From Falsirhodobacter deserti (GTDB taxonomy: Bacteria > Pseudomonadota > Alphaproteobacteria > Rhodobacterales > Rhodobacteraceae), in assembly GCF_004015795.1 (NCBI RefSeq), contig NZ_ML137218.1:1330311-1394310 (forward strand): a stretch of DNA of 64,000 bases, written 5' to 3'. Of the stretch, positions 56,595-64,000 are shown piece after piece. Made by a program: the position numbers and the translations under genes. Positions within the stretch are counted from its first letter, which is position 1, and each line of letters opens with the position of its first letter. The notes beneath the pieces are model-generated. The model was given only the letters and a program-made list of their open reading frames with translations, made no database searches and was not told where the DNA came from.

Positions 56595-57248
56595 ATGTTC
56601 GACACCGCCCTCACATGGAACGACCTGATCTTCCTGGCTCATGGCGCGGGGATGACGCTGATGGTCACCGCGGTTTCGGTTGTTGCCGGCACGTTGATGG
56701 GGATCGTCTTCGGCGTGCTGCGGTATCAGGCGGGCCCCGTCTGGTCGCTGCCGCTGACCTTCGTGCTGGACATCTTCCGGTCCGTCCCCTTGCTGATCCA
56801 GCTGGTGCTGGCCAACGCGTTTCAGGCCATCGCCCGCCTCGGATGGGACCCCTTCACCACCTCATGTGTGGTGCTGTCGCTTTATACCGCCGCCTTCTGC
56901 ACCGAAATCGTGCGTGGCGGGATTGAGGCTGTTCCTCACACCACGCGCCGCGCGGCCCGTTCGCTTGGCATGACGTGGTGGCATGACATGCGGTATATCG
57001 TGGCGCCGCTGGCCACTCGCGTGTCGCTGCCGGCATGGATCGGGCTGACGCTGGGGGTTCTGAAGGATTCCTCGCTCGTCCTCTGGCTCGGCCTGATCGA
57101 ACTGCTGCGCGCCTCGCAGATCCTTGTGACGCGCCTGCAGGAACCGCTGTTCATCCTGATGATCTGCGGTGCCATCTACTTCCTTCTCAGCTTCCCGGTT
57201 GCCCGGCTTGGCGGGTATCTCGAAAGACGATGGTCCCCAAATGATTGA
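56595..57248 (+). CDS. Amino-acid ABC transporter permease 2
   Basis: 217 residues, HisM/GlnP-like. N-terminal GAGMTLMVTAVSVVAGTLMG, EAA loop VRGGIEAVPHTTRRAARSLG near residue 110. Starts 9 bp after permease 1; its end overlaps the ATPase start by 8 bp. Confidence 0.9.
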   Translation: MFDTALTWNDLIFLAHGAGMTLMVTAVSVVAGTLMGIVFGVLRYQAGPVWSLPLTFVLDIFRSVPLLIQLVLANAFQAIARLGWDPFTTSCVVLSLYTAAFCTEIVRGGIEAVPHTTRRAARSLGMTWWHDMRYIVAPLATRVSLPAWIGLTLGVLKDSSLVLWLGLIELLRASQILVTRLQEPLFILMICGAIYFLLSFPVARLGGYLERRWSPND

Positions 57249-57963
57249 GATCCAGAACGTCCGCAAATCCTTTGGCTCGCTGGAGGTTCTGAAGGGCATC
57301 GACCTGACCGTGCAGAAGGGTGAGGTTCTGACCGTCATCGGCGGGTCGGGGTCAGGCAAGTCCACGCTGCTGACCTGCATCAACGGGTTGGAGCCGATCG
57401 ATTCCGGCCGCATACTTCTGGACGGAACCGAGGTTCACGCGAAGGGCACCGACCTTAACAAGCTGCGCCGCAAGGTCGGGATCGTCTTTCAGCAATGGAA
57501 TGCCTTCCCCCACCTGACTGTGCTGGAAAACGTCATGCTGGCGCCACGCAAGGTTCTTGGCCTGCCAAAGGCCGAGGCAGAGGCCATCGCGGTGAAACAG
57601 CTGACCCATGTGGGTCTGGGTGACAAGCTGAAGGTCTATCCCTCGCGCCTGTCCGGCGGCCAGCAGCAGCGGATGGCGATCGCGCGGGCGCTGGCGATGT
57701 CGCCCGACTACATGCTGTTCGACGAGGTGACGTCCGCCCTCGATCCGCAGCTCGTGGGGGAGGTTCTGGACACGCTTCGCCTGCTGGCCCAGGAAGGCAT
57801 GACCATGATCTGCGTCACGCATGAGATGAAATTTGCGCGCGAAGTTTCTGACCGCGTGGCATTTTTCCACAAAGGTGTCATGGCCGAGATCGCGCCCCCC
57901 GCGGAACTGTTCGGCGCGCCGCGCACGCCCGAACTGCAAACCTTCCTGTCAGCCACGCATTGA
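57241..57963 (+). CDS. Amino-acid ABC transporter ATPase
   Basis: 240 residues. Walker A GGSGSGKST, Q-loop FQQWNAFPHLTV, signature LSGGQQQRMAIARAL, Walker B YMLFDEVTSALDP, switch His in VTHEMKFAR. GlnQ/HisP class. The start MIEIQNV at 57241 is inside the permease end. Followed 2 bp later by the dehydrogenase gene, so transport and catabolism share one transcript. Confidence 0.92.
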   Translation: MIEIQNVRKSFGSLEVLKGIDLTVQKGEVLTVIGGSGSGKSTLLTCINGLEPIDSGRILLDGTEVHAKGTDLNKLRRKVGIVFQQWNAFPHLTVLENVMLAPRKVLGLPKAEAEAIAVKQLTHVGLGDKLKVYPSRLSGGQQQRMAIARALAMSPDYMLFDEVTSALDPQLVGEVLDTLRLLAQEGMTMICVTHEMKFAREVSDRVAFFHKGVMAEIAPPAELFGAPRTPELQTFLSATH

Positions 57964-57965
57964 TC

Positions 57966-59186
57966 ATGTCGAACATCATCGTCATCGGGGCCGGCGTTGT
58001 CGGCCTGTCCTCGGCTTTGGCGCTTCAGGCGCGTGGCTTCAACGTCACGGTTCTGGACCGTGAGGGTCCGGCGGCGGGCGCCTCGGCCGGGAACGCCGGG
58101 GCCTTCGCCTTCACCGACATCCTGCCCCTCGCGTCGCCCGGCCTGTTGAAGAAGGCGCCGAAGTGGATGCTGGATCCGCTGGGCCCCCTGACGGTCCCAC
58201 CGGCCTATGCGTTGAAGATCGCCCCGTGGATGTACCGCTTCTGGCGCGCCTGCTCCCCCACCCAAGTCGCCGCCTCCACCTCGGCGCAGACGGCGTTGAT
58301 GGACCTGTCCAAGGCAGAGCTGGAGCCGTTCCTTTCCGCCTCCGGCACCGTGAACATGCTGCGCCGCAACGGCAACCTGCAAGTTTACGAATCCCAGCGA
58401 GAATTCGACGATTCCAAACCCGGCTGGGACGCCCGCGAAGCGCATGGCATCGACTTCCGCCACATGACCGCAGATGAGATGGCGGAGCTTCAGCCCGGCC
58501 TGTCCCCCCGCTTCACCCACGGCACCTTCACGCCCTGCTGGTATTCCATCGACGATCCGAAGCTGTATGTCCTGGCGCTGGCGGAACGGTTCCGCGCAGG
58601 GGGCGGCACGATCGAACGTCTCAACGTGTCCACCCTGCGTCCTCTTGACGGCGGGGTGGAGGTGGAGGGACGGCGGACTGATCATGTGATCATCGCGGCG
58701 GGCGCTTTCTCGCACCGGCTGGCCGCGCATGTGGGTGACACCATCCCCTTGGAGACTGAGCGGGGTTACAACACTACCCTTCCGCCCGGGGCGTTCGATC
58801 TGCGGATGCAGGTGACGTTCGGGGGCCATGGCTTCGTGGTCACCAACCTGTCCACCGGCATCCGGGTCGGCGGCGCGGTGGAGCTTGGGGGGCTTTCACG
58901 CCCGCCGAACTTCCAGCGGTCGAAGGCGATGCTGGACAAGGCCGCAGCGTTCCTGCCGGGGCTGAAGACGGAAGGCGGCACGCAATGGATGGGCTTCCGC
59001 CCGTCGCTGCCCGACAGCCTTCCCGCAATCGGCCGTTCCCGCGCGACGCCGCGGGTCATCCACGCCTTCGGTCATGGCCATCTGGGGCTGACCCAATCGG
59101 CCGGCACCGCACGTCTGGTGGCCGACCTTGTGACGGGGTCCACCCCCGCCATCGATCTTACACCCTTCTCTCCCCAAAGGTTCTGA
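57966..59186 (+). CDS. FAD-dependent D-amino acid dehydrogenase, probable D-hydroxyproline dehydrogenase
   Basis: 406 residues, DAO/DadA fold. The N-terminal FAD site is VIGAGVVGLSSALALQARG; the C-terminal part has MGFRPSLPDSLPAIG and FGHGHLGLTQSAGTAR. In hydroxyproline loci the DadA-like enzyme oxidises cis-4-hydroxy-D-proline to pyrroline-4-hydroxy-2-carboxylate. A single-subunit form, with no [2Fe-2S] partner genes beside it. Start at ATG 57966. Confidence 0.87.
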   Translation: MSNIIVIGAGVVGLSSALALQARGFNVTVLDREGPAAGASAGNAGAFAFTDILPLASPGLLKKAPKWMLDPLGPLTVPPAYALKIAPWMYRFWRACSPTQVAASTSAQTALMDLSKAELEPFLSASGTVNMLRRNGNLQVYESQREFDDSKPGWDAREAHGIDFRHMTADEMAELQPGLSPRFTHGTFTPCWYSIDDPKLYVLALAERFRAGGGTIERLNVSTLRPLDGGVEVEGRRTDHVIIAAGAFSHRLAAHVGDTIPLETERGYNTTLPPGAFDLRMQVTFGGHGFVVTNLSTGIRVGGAVELGGLSRPPNFQRSKAMLDKAAAFLPGLKTEGGTQWMGFRPSLPDSLPAIGRSRATPRVIHAFGHGHLGLTQSAGTARLVADLVTGSTPAIDLTPFSPQRF

Positions 59187-59187
59187 C

Positions 59188-60189
59188 ATGGCCTCGCACA
59201 CGTTTTCATGCATCGACGGGCACACCTGCGGCAATCCCGTCCGGCTCGTCTCGGGCGGCGGGCCGCTGCTGACCGGCGCGAACATGCTGGAAAAGCGCGC
59301 CCACTTCCTGCGAGAGTTCGACTGGATCCGCACCGGCCTGATGTTCGAGCCGCGGGGCCATGACATGATGTCGGGCTCCATCCTTTATCCGCCGACGCGG
59401 CCCGATTGCGATGTCGCCGTGCTGTTCATCGAAACGTCGGGCTGCCTTCCCATGTGCGGGCACGGCACCATCGGCACGATCACCATGGCGATCGAAAACG
59501 GCCTGATCACGCCCCGGGTGCCCGGCCAGTTGTCCATCGACGCGCCGGCGGGCAAGGTGGACATCACCTATCGCCAGGAAGGCCGCTTCGTGGAGGAGGT
59601 TCGCCTGACGAACGTTCCCGGATTCCTGCACGCCGAAGGGCTGACGGCCGAGGTCGAGGGACTGGGCGAAGTCGTGGTCGACGTGGCCTATGGCGGCAAC
59701 TTCTATGCCATCGTGGAGCCGCAGAAGGTCTTCCGCGACATGGCCGACCACACGGCGGGCGAGCTGATCGGCTGGTCGCCCAAGCTGCGTGCCGCGCTGA
59801 ACGCGAAATACGAGTTTATCCACCCCGAGCATCCGGAGATCCGTGGCCTGTCCCATATCCAGTGGACCGGCGCGCCGACCGTTGAAGGTGCCCATGCCCG
59901 CAACGCCGTTTTTTATGGCGAAAAGGCCATCGACCGGTCACCCTGCGGCACGGGAACCTCGGCCCGGATGGCGCAGCTTGCGGCCAAGGGCAAGCTGAAG
60001 GCGGGCGATGAATTCGTGCATGAATCCATCATCGGCAGCCTGTTCAAGGGCCGTGTGGAAGCGGAAACAACGGTTGCGGGCAAACCGGCCATCATCCCCT
60101 CCATCGCCGGATGGGCGCGGATGACAGGCTACAACACTATCTTCATCGATGATCGCGATCCCTTTGCGCACGGCTTCGTGGTCAAATGA
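59188..60189 (+). CDS. 4-hydroxyproline 2-epimerase (proline racemase family)
   Basis: 333 residues. Both catalytic cysteines are present: Cys90 in [11 protein letters not shown] and Cys253 in [12 protein letters not shown]. With the neighbours this is the cofactor-free epimerase converting trans-4-hydroxy-L-proline to cis-4-hydroxy-D-proline. Proline racemase proper is less likely. One base separates it from the dehydrogenase gene; overlaps the next gene by 4 bp. Confidence 0.9.
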   Translation: MASHTFSCIDGHTCGNPVRLVSGGGPLLTGANMLEKRAHFLREFDWIRTGLMFEPRGHDMMSGSILYPPTRPDCDVAVLFIETSGCLPMCGHGTIGTITMAIENGLITPRVPGQLSIDAPAGKVDITYRQEGRFVEEVRLTNVPGFLHAEGLTAEVEGLGEVVVDVAYGGNFYAIVEPQKVFRDMADHTAGELIGWSPKLRAALNAKYEFIHPEHPEIRGLSHIQWTGAPTVEGAHARNAVFYGEKAIDRSPCGTGTSARMAQLAAKGKLKAGDEFVHESIIGSLFKGRVEAETTVAGKPAIIPSIAGWARMTGYNTIFIDDRDPFAHGFVVK

Positions 60190-61844
60190 CTGCCCGGATC
60201 GTCGTCGCCGGTCAGGCCGAAGGGCCCGTGGTCCACACGGCCGAGGGACTGAGCTTCTGGGGCGGTGTCGATCCGGCCACGGGCATCGTGATCGATGCGC
60301 ATCACCCACTGGCGGGGCAATGCCTGACCGGCGCGATCCTGATGATGCCGACCAGCCGCGGCTCCTGCACCGGAAGCGGGGTTCTGCTGGATCTGGCGCT
60401 GACGGGGCGTGGACCGGCCGCACTTGTCTTTCGGGGGCCCGAGGACATCCTGACCCTGGGCGCGCTGATTGCCGGCCGAATGTTCGGCCGTGCCCTTCCT
60501 GTCTTGCGGCTGGACGAGGCAGAGTTCGACGCCCTGTCCCGCGCCACCCATGCCACCATCACCGACACGCATCTTCAGGCGGGAGGGCGGCGCTTTGCTC
60601 TTTCGCCGCTGCCCATTTCCGCAATGCAACTGACGGCGCAGGATCATGCTATGCTGCAAGGCTCACCCGCCCAGAAGCTGGCGATGGAGGTGATCTGCAC
60701 CATGGCGGCCCAGCAGGGTGCGACCGCGCTGATCGACGTGACGCAGGTCCATATCGACGGCTGCATCTATGCCAGCCCCGCCAACCTGCTGTTCGCCGAA
60801 ACGATGGCAGAGATGAGGGCGCAGGTTTGCGTGCCGACCACGATGAACGCGATTTCGGTTGATCGGCAGAACTGGCAGGCTCAGGGCGTGCCGCCGCAGT
60901 TCGGCGGCCCCGCCAGTCGCTTGGCCGATGCCTATGTCCGGATGGGTGCGCGGCCAAGCTTCACTTGCGCCCCTTATCAGCTTCCAACCGCGCCCGCGCA
61001 GGGGGAGGCGGTGGCCTGGGCCGAATCCAACGCCGTCATCTACGCAAACTCGGTCCTTGGGGCGCGAACGGTGAAGCATCCGGACTTTCTGGACCTGATG
61101 ATCGCCCTGACCGGCCGTGCCCCCTTGTCTGGCGTGTATTTGTCCGAAGAACGGATCGCGCGCCGCATCCTGAAGGTAGACCTGCCGTCGGGCGCAGACG
61201 ACGCGGTCTGGCCCCTGATCGGCTATGTGGCGGGCTTGCGTGCGCCGGATCGCATTCCGCTGCTGACGGGCATCACGGTCAGGCCCGATGCCGACGCGCT
61301 GAAGGCGCTGTGTGCGGCCTTCGGAACCACATCCGCCGCGCCCATGCTGCACATCGAGGGTCTCACGCCCGAGGCGGACCAGATCGATCCGGAGGCCGAC
61401 ACCGCCACCATCACCCGCGCCGATTTGGCCGCCGCGTGGCGCCAATTCAACTCCGGACCCGCTGAGATTGACCTTGTGGCCTTGGGCAGCCCGCACTTTT
61501 CGCTGGCCGAATGTCGGGCGCTGTCGGGGGTGGTCGGCGGGCAAAAGATGCGGGTGCCCACCATCATCACCTGCGGCCATGACACTATCGCAGCGGCAAA
61601 GGCGGACGGCACCCTTGCGATATTGGAGGCGTTTGGCGCCCAGATCGTGCCGGACCTCTGCTGGTGCTCTATTTCAGAGCCGGTGTTTCCACCTTCGACC
61701 CGCACGCTGATGACGAATTCCGGCAAGTACGCCCATTACGCCCCGGGTCTCTCCGGCCGCGCTGTGCGCTTCGGCAGTCTGGCCGATTGCGTGGCCGCGG
61801 CAGTGTCCGGGCGGGCACCGGACCATCTTCCCCTCTGGCTTTGA
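60186..61844 (+). CDS. AcnX, fused form; probable cis-3-hydroxy-L-proline dehydratase
   Basis: 552 residues. An N-terminal small swivelling domain (about 1-130; [37 protein letters not shown]) is joined to the aconitase-X large domain (about 140-552; [43 protein letters not shown]). Cysteines in DLCWCSIS and elsewhere may bind the Fe-S cluster. Characterised AcnX enzymes dehydrate cis-3-hydroxy-L-proline to delta1-pyrroline-2-carboxylate, the substrate of the reductase at 53895-54926. Confidence 0.87.
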   Translation: MTARIVVAGQAEGPVVHTAEGLSFWGGVDPATGIVIDAHHPLAGQCLTGAILMMPTSRGSCTGSGVLLDLALTGRGPAALVFRGPEDILTLGALIAGRMFGRALPVLRLDEAEFDALSRATHATITDTHLQAGGRRFALSPLPISAMQLTAQDHAMLQGSPAQKLAMEVICTMAAQQGATALIDVTQVHIDGCIYASPANLLFAETMAEMRAQVCVPTTMNAISVDRQNWQAQGVPPQFGGPASRLADAYVRMGARPSFTCAPYQLPTAPAQGEAVAWAESNAVIYANSVLGARTVKHPDFLDLMIALTGRAPLSGVYLSEERIARRILKVDLPSGADDAVWPLIGYVAGLRAPDRIPLLTGITVRPDADALKALCAAFGTTSAAPMLHIEGLTPEADQIDPEADTATITRADLAAAWRQFNSGPAEIDLVALGSPHFSLAECRALSGVVGGQKMRVPTIITCGHDTIAAAKADGTLAILEAFGAQIVPDLCWCSISEPVFPPSTRTLMTNSGKYAHYAPGLSGRAVRFGSLADCVAAAVSGRAPDHLPLWL

Positions 61845-61856
61845 TAAGGATCCAAG

Positions 61857-62885
61857 ATGCGCAGCCGCAAGACCATCCACGTTATCTCCTCCCACGCCGA
61901 GGGAGAAGTGGGCGATGTCATCGTCGGCGGGGTGGCCCCGCCCCCCGGCGCCACCTTGTGGGAGCAAAGCCGCTGGATCGCCAAGGATCAGACCCTGCGC
62001 AACTTCGTGCTGAACGAACCGCGCGGCGGCGTCTTCCGCCACGTCAACCTGCTGGTTCCGCCAAAGAACCCCGCCGCCGACGCCGCCTTCATCATCATGG
62101 AGCCGGAGGACACGCCGCCCATGTCCGGCTCCAACTCCATCTGCGTGGCAACGGTGCTTCTGGATAGCGGCATCCTGCCCATGCAGGAACCGGTGACGGA
62201 AATCGTGCTGGAAGCCCCCGGCGGGCTGGTCAGGGTGCGCGCCGAGTGCCGGAACGGCAAGGCAGAGCGGATCTTCGTGCAGAACCTGCCCAGTTTCGCC
62301 GCAACGCTGGATACGAGGCTGGATGTGGAGGGGCTGGGCACGCTGACCGTCGACACGGCCTATGGCGGCGACAGCTTCGTGATCGTCGATGCGGCGGCAT
62401 TGGGGATCGAGCTTACGGCCAACAACGCCCACGCCATCGCGACGCTGGGCGTGCGGATTACTAACGCGGCCAACGCGAGCCTGCGCTTTCATCATCCGGA
62501 AAACCCCGACTGGCGACACTTCTCCTTCTGCCTGTTTGCTGGGGAAGTGGAGCAAACGGAGCATGGTCTGCGAACCACTGCCGCCGTCGCGATCCAGCCG
62601 GGAAAGGTTGACCGCTCGCCCACCGGAACAGCATTGTCAGCGCGGATGGCGGTGCTTCACGCGCGGGGAAAGATGGGCCTGATGGACAGCCTGACGGCCG
62701 TCTCGCTGATCGGATCGACCTTCACGGGCCGTATTCTGGGCGAAACTACAGTCGGTGGCCGCCCCGCAATTCTGCCCGAGATTTCGGGACGCGCGTGGAT
62801 TACGGGAACGCACCAGCACATGCTGGACCCAACGGACCCGTGGCCCGAAGGCTATCGCCTGTCGGACACATGGGGCGCACGGTAG
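61857..62885 (+). CDS. Proline-racemase-family protein with Ser/Thr in place of both catalytic Cys
   Basis: 342 residues, same fold as the epimerase two genes upstream. The first catalytic Cys is Ser90 ([14 protein letters not shown]), the second Thr256 ([13 protein letters not shown]). Known trans-3-hydroxy-L-proline dehydratases keep the first Cys and have Thr second. A dehydratase of 3-hydroxyproline is the best guess from the second motif and neighbours, with an epimerase as alternative; the Ser/Thr pair makes the activity uncertain. Preceded by a GATAAGGATCCAAG site. Last gene of the transcript. Confidence 0.75.
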   Translation: MRSRKTIHVISSHAEGEVGDVIVGGVAPPPGATLWEQSRWIAKDQTLRNFVLNEPRGGVFRHVNLLVPPKNPAADAAFIIMEPEDTPPMSGSNSICVATVLLDSGILPMQEPVTEIVLEAPGGLVRVRAECRNGKAERIFVQNLPSFAATLDTRLDVEGLGTLTVDTAYGGDSFVIVDAAALGIELTANNAHAIATLGVRITNAANASLRFHHPENPDWRHFSFCLFAGEVEQTEHGLRTTAAVAIQPGKVDRSPTGTALSARMAVLHARGKMGLMDSLTAVSLIGSTFTGRILGETTVGGRPAILPEISGRAWITGTHQHMLDPTDPWPEGYRLSDTWGAR

Positions 62886-63005
62886 GCTCTCCGACCGCGA
62901 GGACGCCGCCGTCGATGGGCAACGTCGCGTCCGTCAGCATCTGCGCCTCATCTGACAGCAGCTTCGGCGGAGCGAACGACGCCTTCCCCGTGCCCTGCCC
63001 CCATT
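62873..63005 (-). pseudogene. Short-chain dehydrogenase/reductase, C-terminal stub
   Basis: On the minus strand KLLSDEAQMLTDATLPIDGG matches the end of SDR enzymes (LSDEA, T-G-x-x-(I/L)-P-(I/V)-D-G-G). There is no N-terminal part: upstream, towards 63090, comes IS3-like sequence. It probably lost its front to an insertion or deletion. It overlaps the end of the proline-racemase-family gene slightly, on the opposite strand. Confidence 0.5.
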
Positions 63006-63093
63006 TTTAGTCCCGCGTTTATGTCGAGAGGCTGTCGGTTTTTCCGCTGCTCCCCAATCCTAGGCTGCCGGATGCTGGAGTTTTCCGGCTTGG

Positions 63094-64000
63094 TCATGGC
63101 GACGGGCTGGCTGCGTCGCCGGAATACTGCAGGGGGGTCGGAACATTGTATCCGATCGCGCTGTGGGATCGTCCTCGTTGTAGTGTCGACGCCAACCCCA
63201 GCTTTTCCCGCGCATCCGCAAGGCTCATGAACCAGTGCGCGTTCACGCATGCAGACCGGAGCTTGCTGTTGAACGCTTCGATGAAGCCGCTGTCTGTCGG
63301 CTTGCCGTGACGTGAGAAGTCCGGGGTTACGTTGTTGACGCAAGCCCACAGATCGAGGTCACGCGATGAACTCACTGCCATTGTCCACCCTGATCGTCTT
63401 TGGGTGGCCAATCTGGGCGCAGACCTGTTCTGAAGTCCGCACGACATCTTCGCTGCGATACGTGAAGCGGGGGTCCGCGGCCGGACAAAGACGGGAATGC
63501 GTGTCGACGATGGTCAGGATCCGCAGCTTGCTGCCCAGGGCCAGCCGGTCATGGACAACATCCATGGCCCAGGCATCATCGGCCCAACGACCTCGGCGCG
63601 ATCATCGCGCATCTGCCTTGACCCGCCGCTTCGGATGCTTGTTCCTGAGCTGCAGACCCAACTCGTTGTAAATCCGTCGGGTCTTCTTGATGTTCACCTG
63701 CCATCCTTCCTGTCGCAGCAACACGTGGACACGCCGGTATCCGTAGCGCACCCGCGTTTGGCAAACTTCCTGATCCTTAGTTCCAAAGCGGCCTGCCCGG
63801 TTCGGCGGGATTTGTAGTGGTAGCCCGATGGGTCGAAGCGCAGGGCCCCACATGCCCGGCGGATCGACACACCCCAGCCCACCAACATCCCATCGACCAG
63901 TTCCCGTGAGCGGGCAGGGTGAGCCAGCAGGCGCCACCGGTTCAAGCCGGCTGGCGAACGAGCTTTCGGCGGATAACGTCCTGCAACATCTTCCAGTCCA
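63094..64000 (-). pseudogene. IS3-family transposase, decayed, continues past the right edge
   Basis: Pieces of one OrfB lie in successive frames: RSRELVDGMLVGWGVSIRRA, then TRVRYGYRRVHVLLRQEGW, then MDVVHDRLALGSKLRILTI with RVDNGSEFI, then FSRHGKPTDSGFIEAFNSKL and SHSAIGYNVPTPLQYSG at the end. These include the regions of the DDE residues, but several frameshifts and a premature stop after SEFIA break it. The end of an OrfA-like sequence (WKMLQDVIRRKL) appears at the window edge. Not functional. Confidence 0.85.

Noticed and set aside
1-64000. CRISPR array, rRNA operon, plasmid or phage replication genes
   Set aside because: No regularly spaced direct repeats, no rRNA sequence and no replication or phage structural protein were seen on either strand.

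Overview
The window looks like chromosomal DNA of a member of the Rhodobacteraceae (Alphaproteobacteria). GC is high almost throughout. The block hisD - UPF0262 - phosphatase - infA - maf - RNase E/G - yacG, the trpE/trpGDC-moaC-moeA run, the DUF1045/phnM pair, and protein sequences such as LepA, FabI and PdxH all fit that family. The genus cannot be fixed from sequence reading alone.

Layout. 1-1.7 kb: the end of an unidentified surface-like gene, a broken small gene, tRNA-Cys and a DUF3072 gene. 1.8-10.9 kb: core genes (lepA, rpmB, the hisD-infA-maf-rng-yacG block, tRNA-Phe, a lytic transglycosylase lipoprotein). 11.3-19.98 kb: an accessory island between a damaged tRNA-Pro 3' half (11261-11305) and an intact tRNA-Pro(UGG). 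It carries an 881-aa two-domain glycosyltransferase, a small glycosyltransferase, a DUF6492 protein and a coiled-coil protein, mixed with an intact 1200-bp IS3-family element that sits inside an older decayed IS3 element, and a truncated IS481 transposase. 20-31 kb: core genes again (DUF192, double cold-shock protein, pdxH, fabI, gpt, ppiD-like, tryptophan genes, moaC, moeA). 31-37.3 kb: an Fe3+/phosphonate-type ABC importer with an embedded histidine phosphatase, then DUF1045 and phnM, which suggests phosphonate scavenging. 37-50.8 kb: M48 lipoprotein, nitroreductase, EI24 protein, aspS, ppk2, CPBP protease, carB and a two-gene NHEJ system (ku-ligD). 51-52 kb: a decayed enoyl-CoA hydratase.

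52.1-62.9 kb is the most coherent accessory system: a hydroxyproline catabolic locus. A GntR/FCD regulator is divergent from a DHDPS-family deaminase. These are followed by a Pyr2C-type reductase, a four-gene polar amino acid ABC importer, a DadA-like D-hydroxyproline dehydrogenase, a Cys/Cys 4-hydroxyproline 2-epimerase, a fused AcnX cis-3-hydroxy-L-proline dehydratase, and a second proline-racemase-family protein in which both catalytic cysteines are replaced (Ser90/Thr256). Inferred flow: trans-4-hydroxy-L-proline is imported, epimerised, oxidised and deaminated towards alpha-ketoglutarate semialdehyde; 3-hydroxyprolines are dehydrated and reduced to L-proline. The alpha-ketoglutarate semialdehyde dehydrogenase is not in the window. 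Palindromes in the two divergent intergenic regions are candidate operators. The locus ends against an SDR gene stub and a decayed IS3-family transposase that runs off the right edge.

No CRISPR array, rRNA or replication origin was seen.
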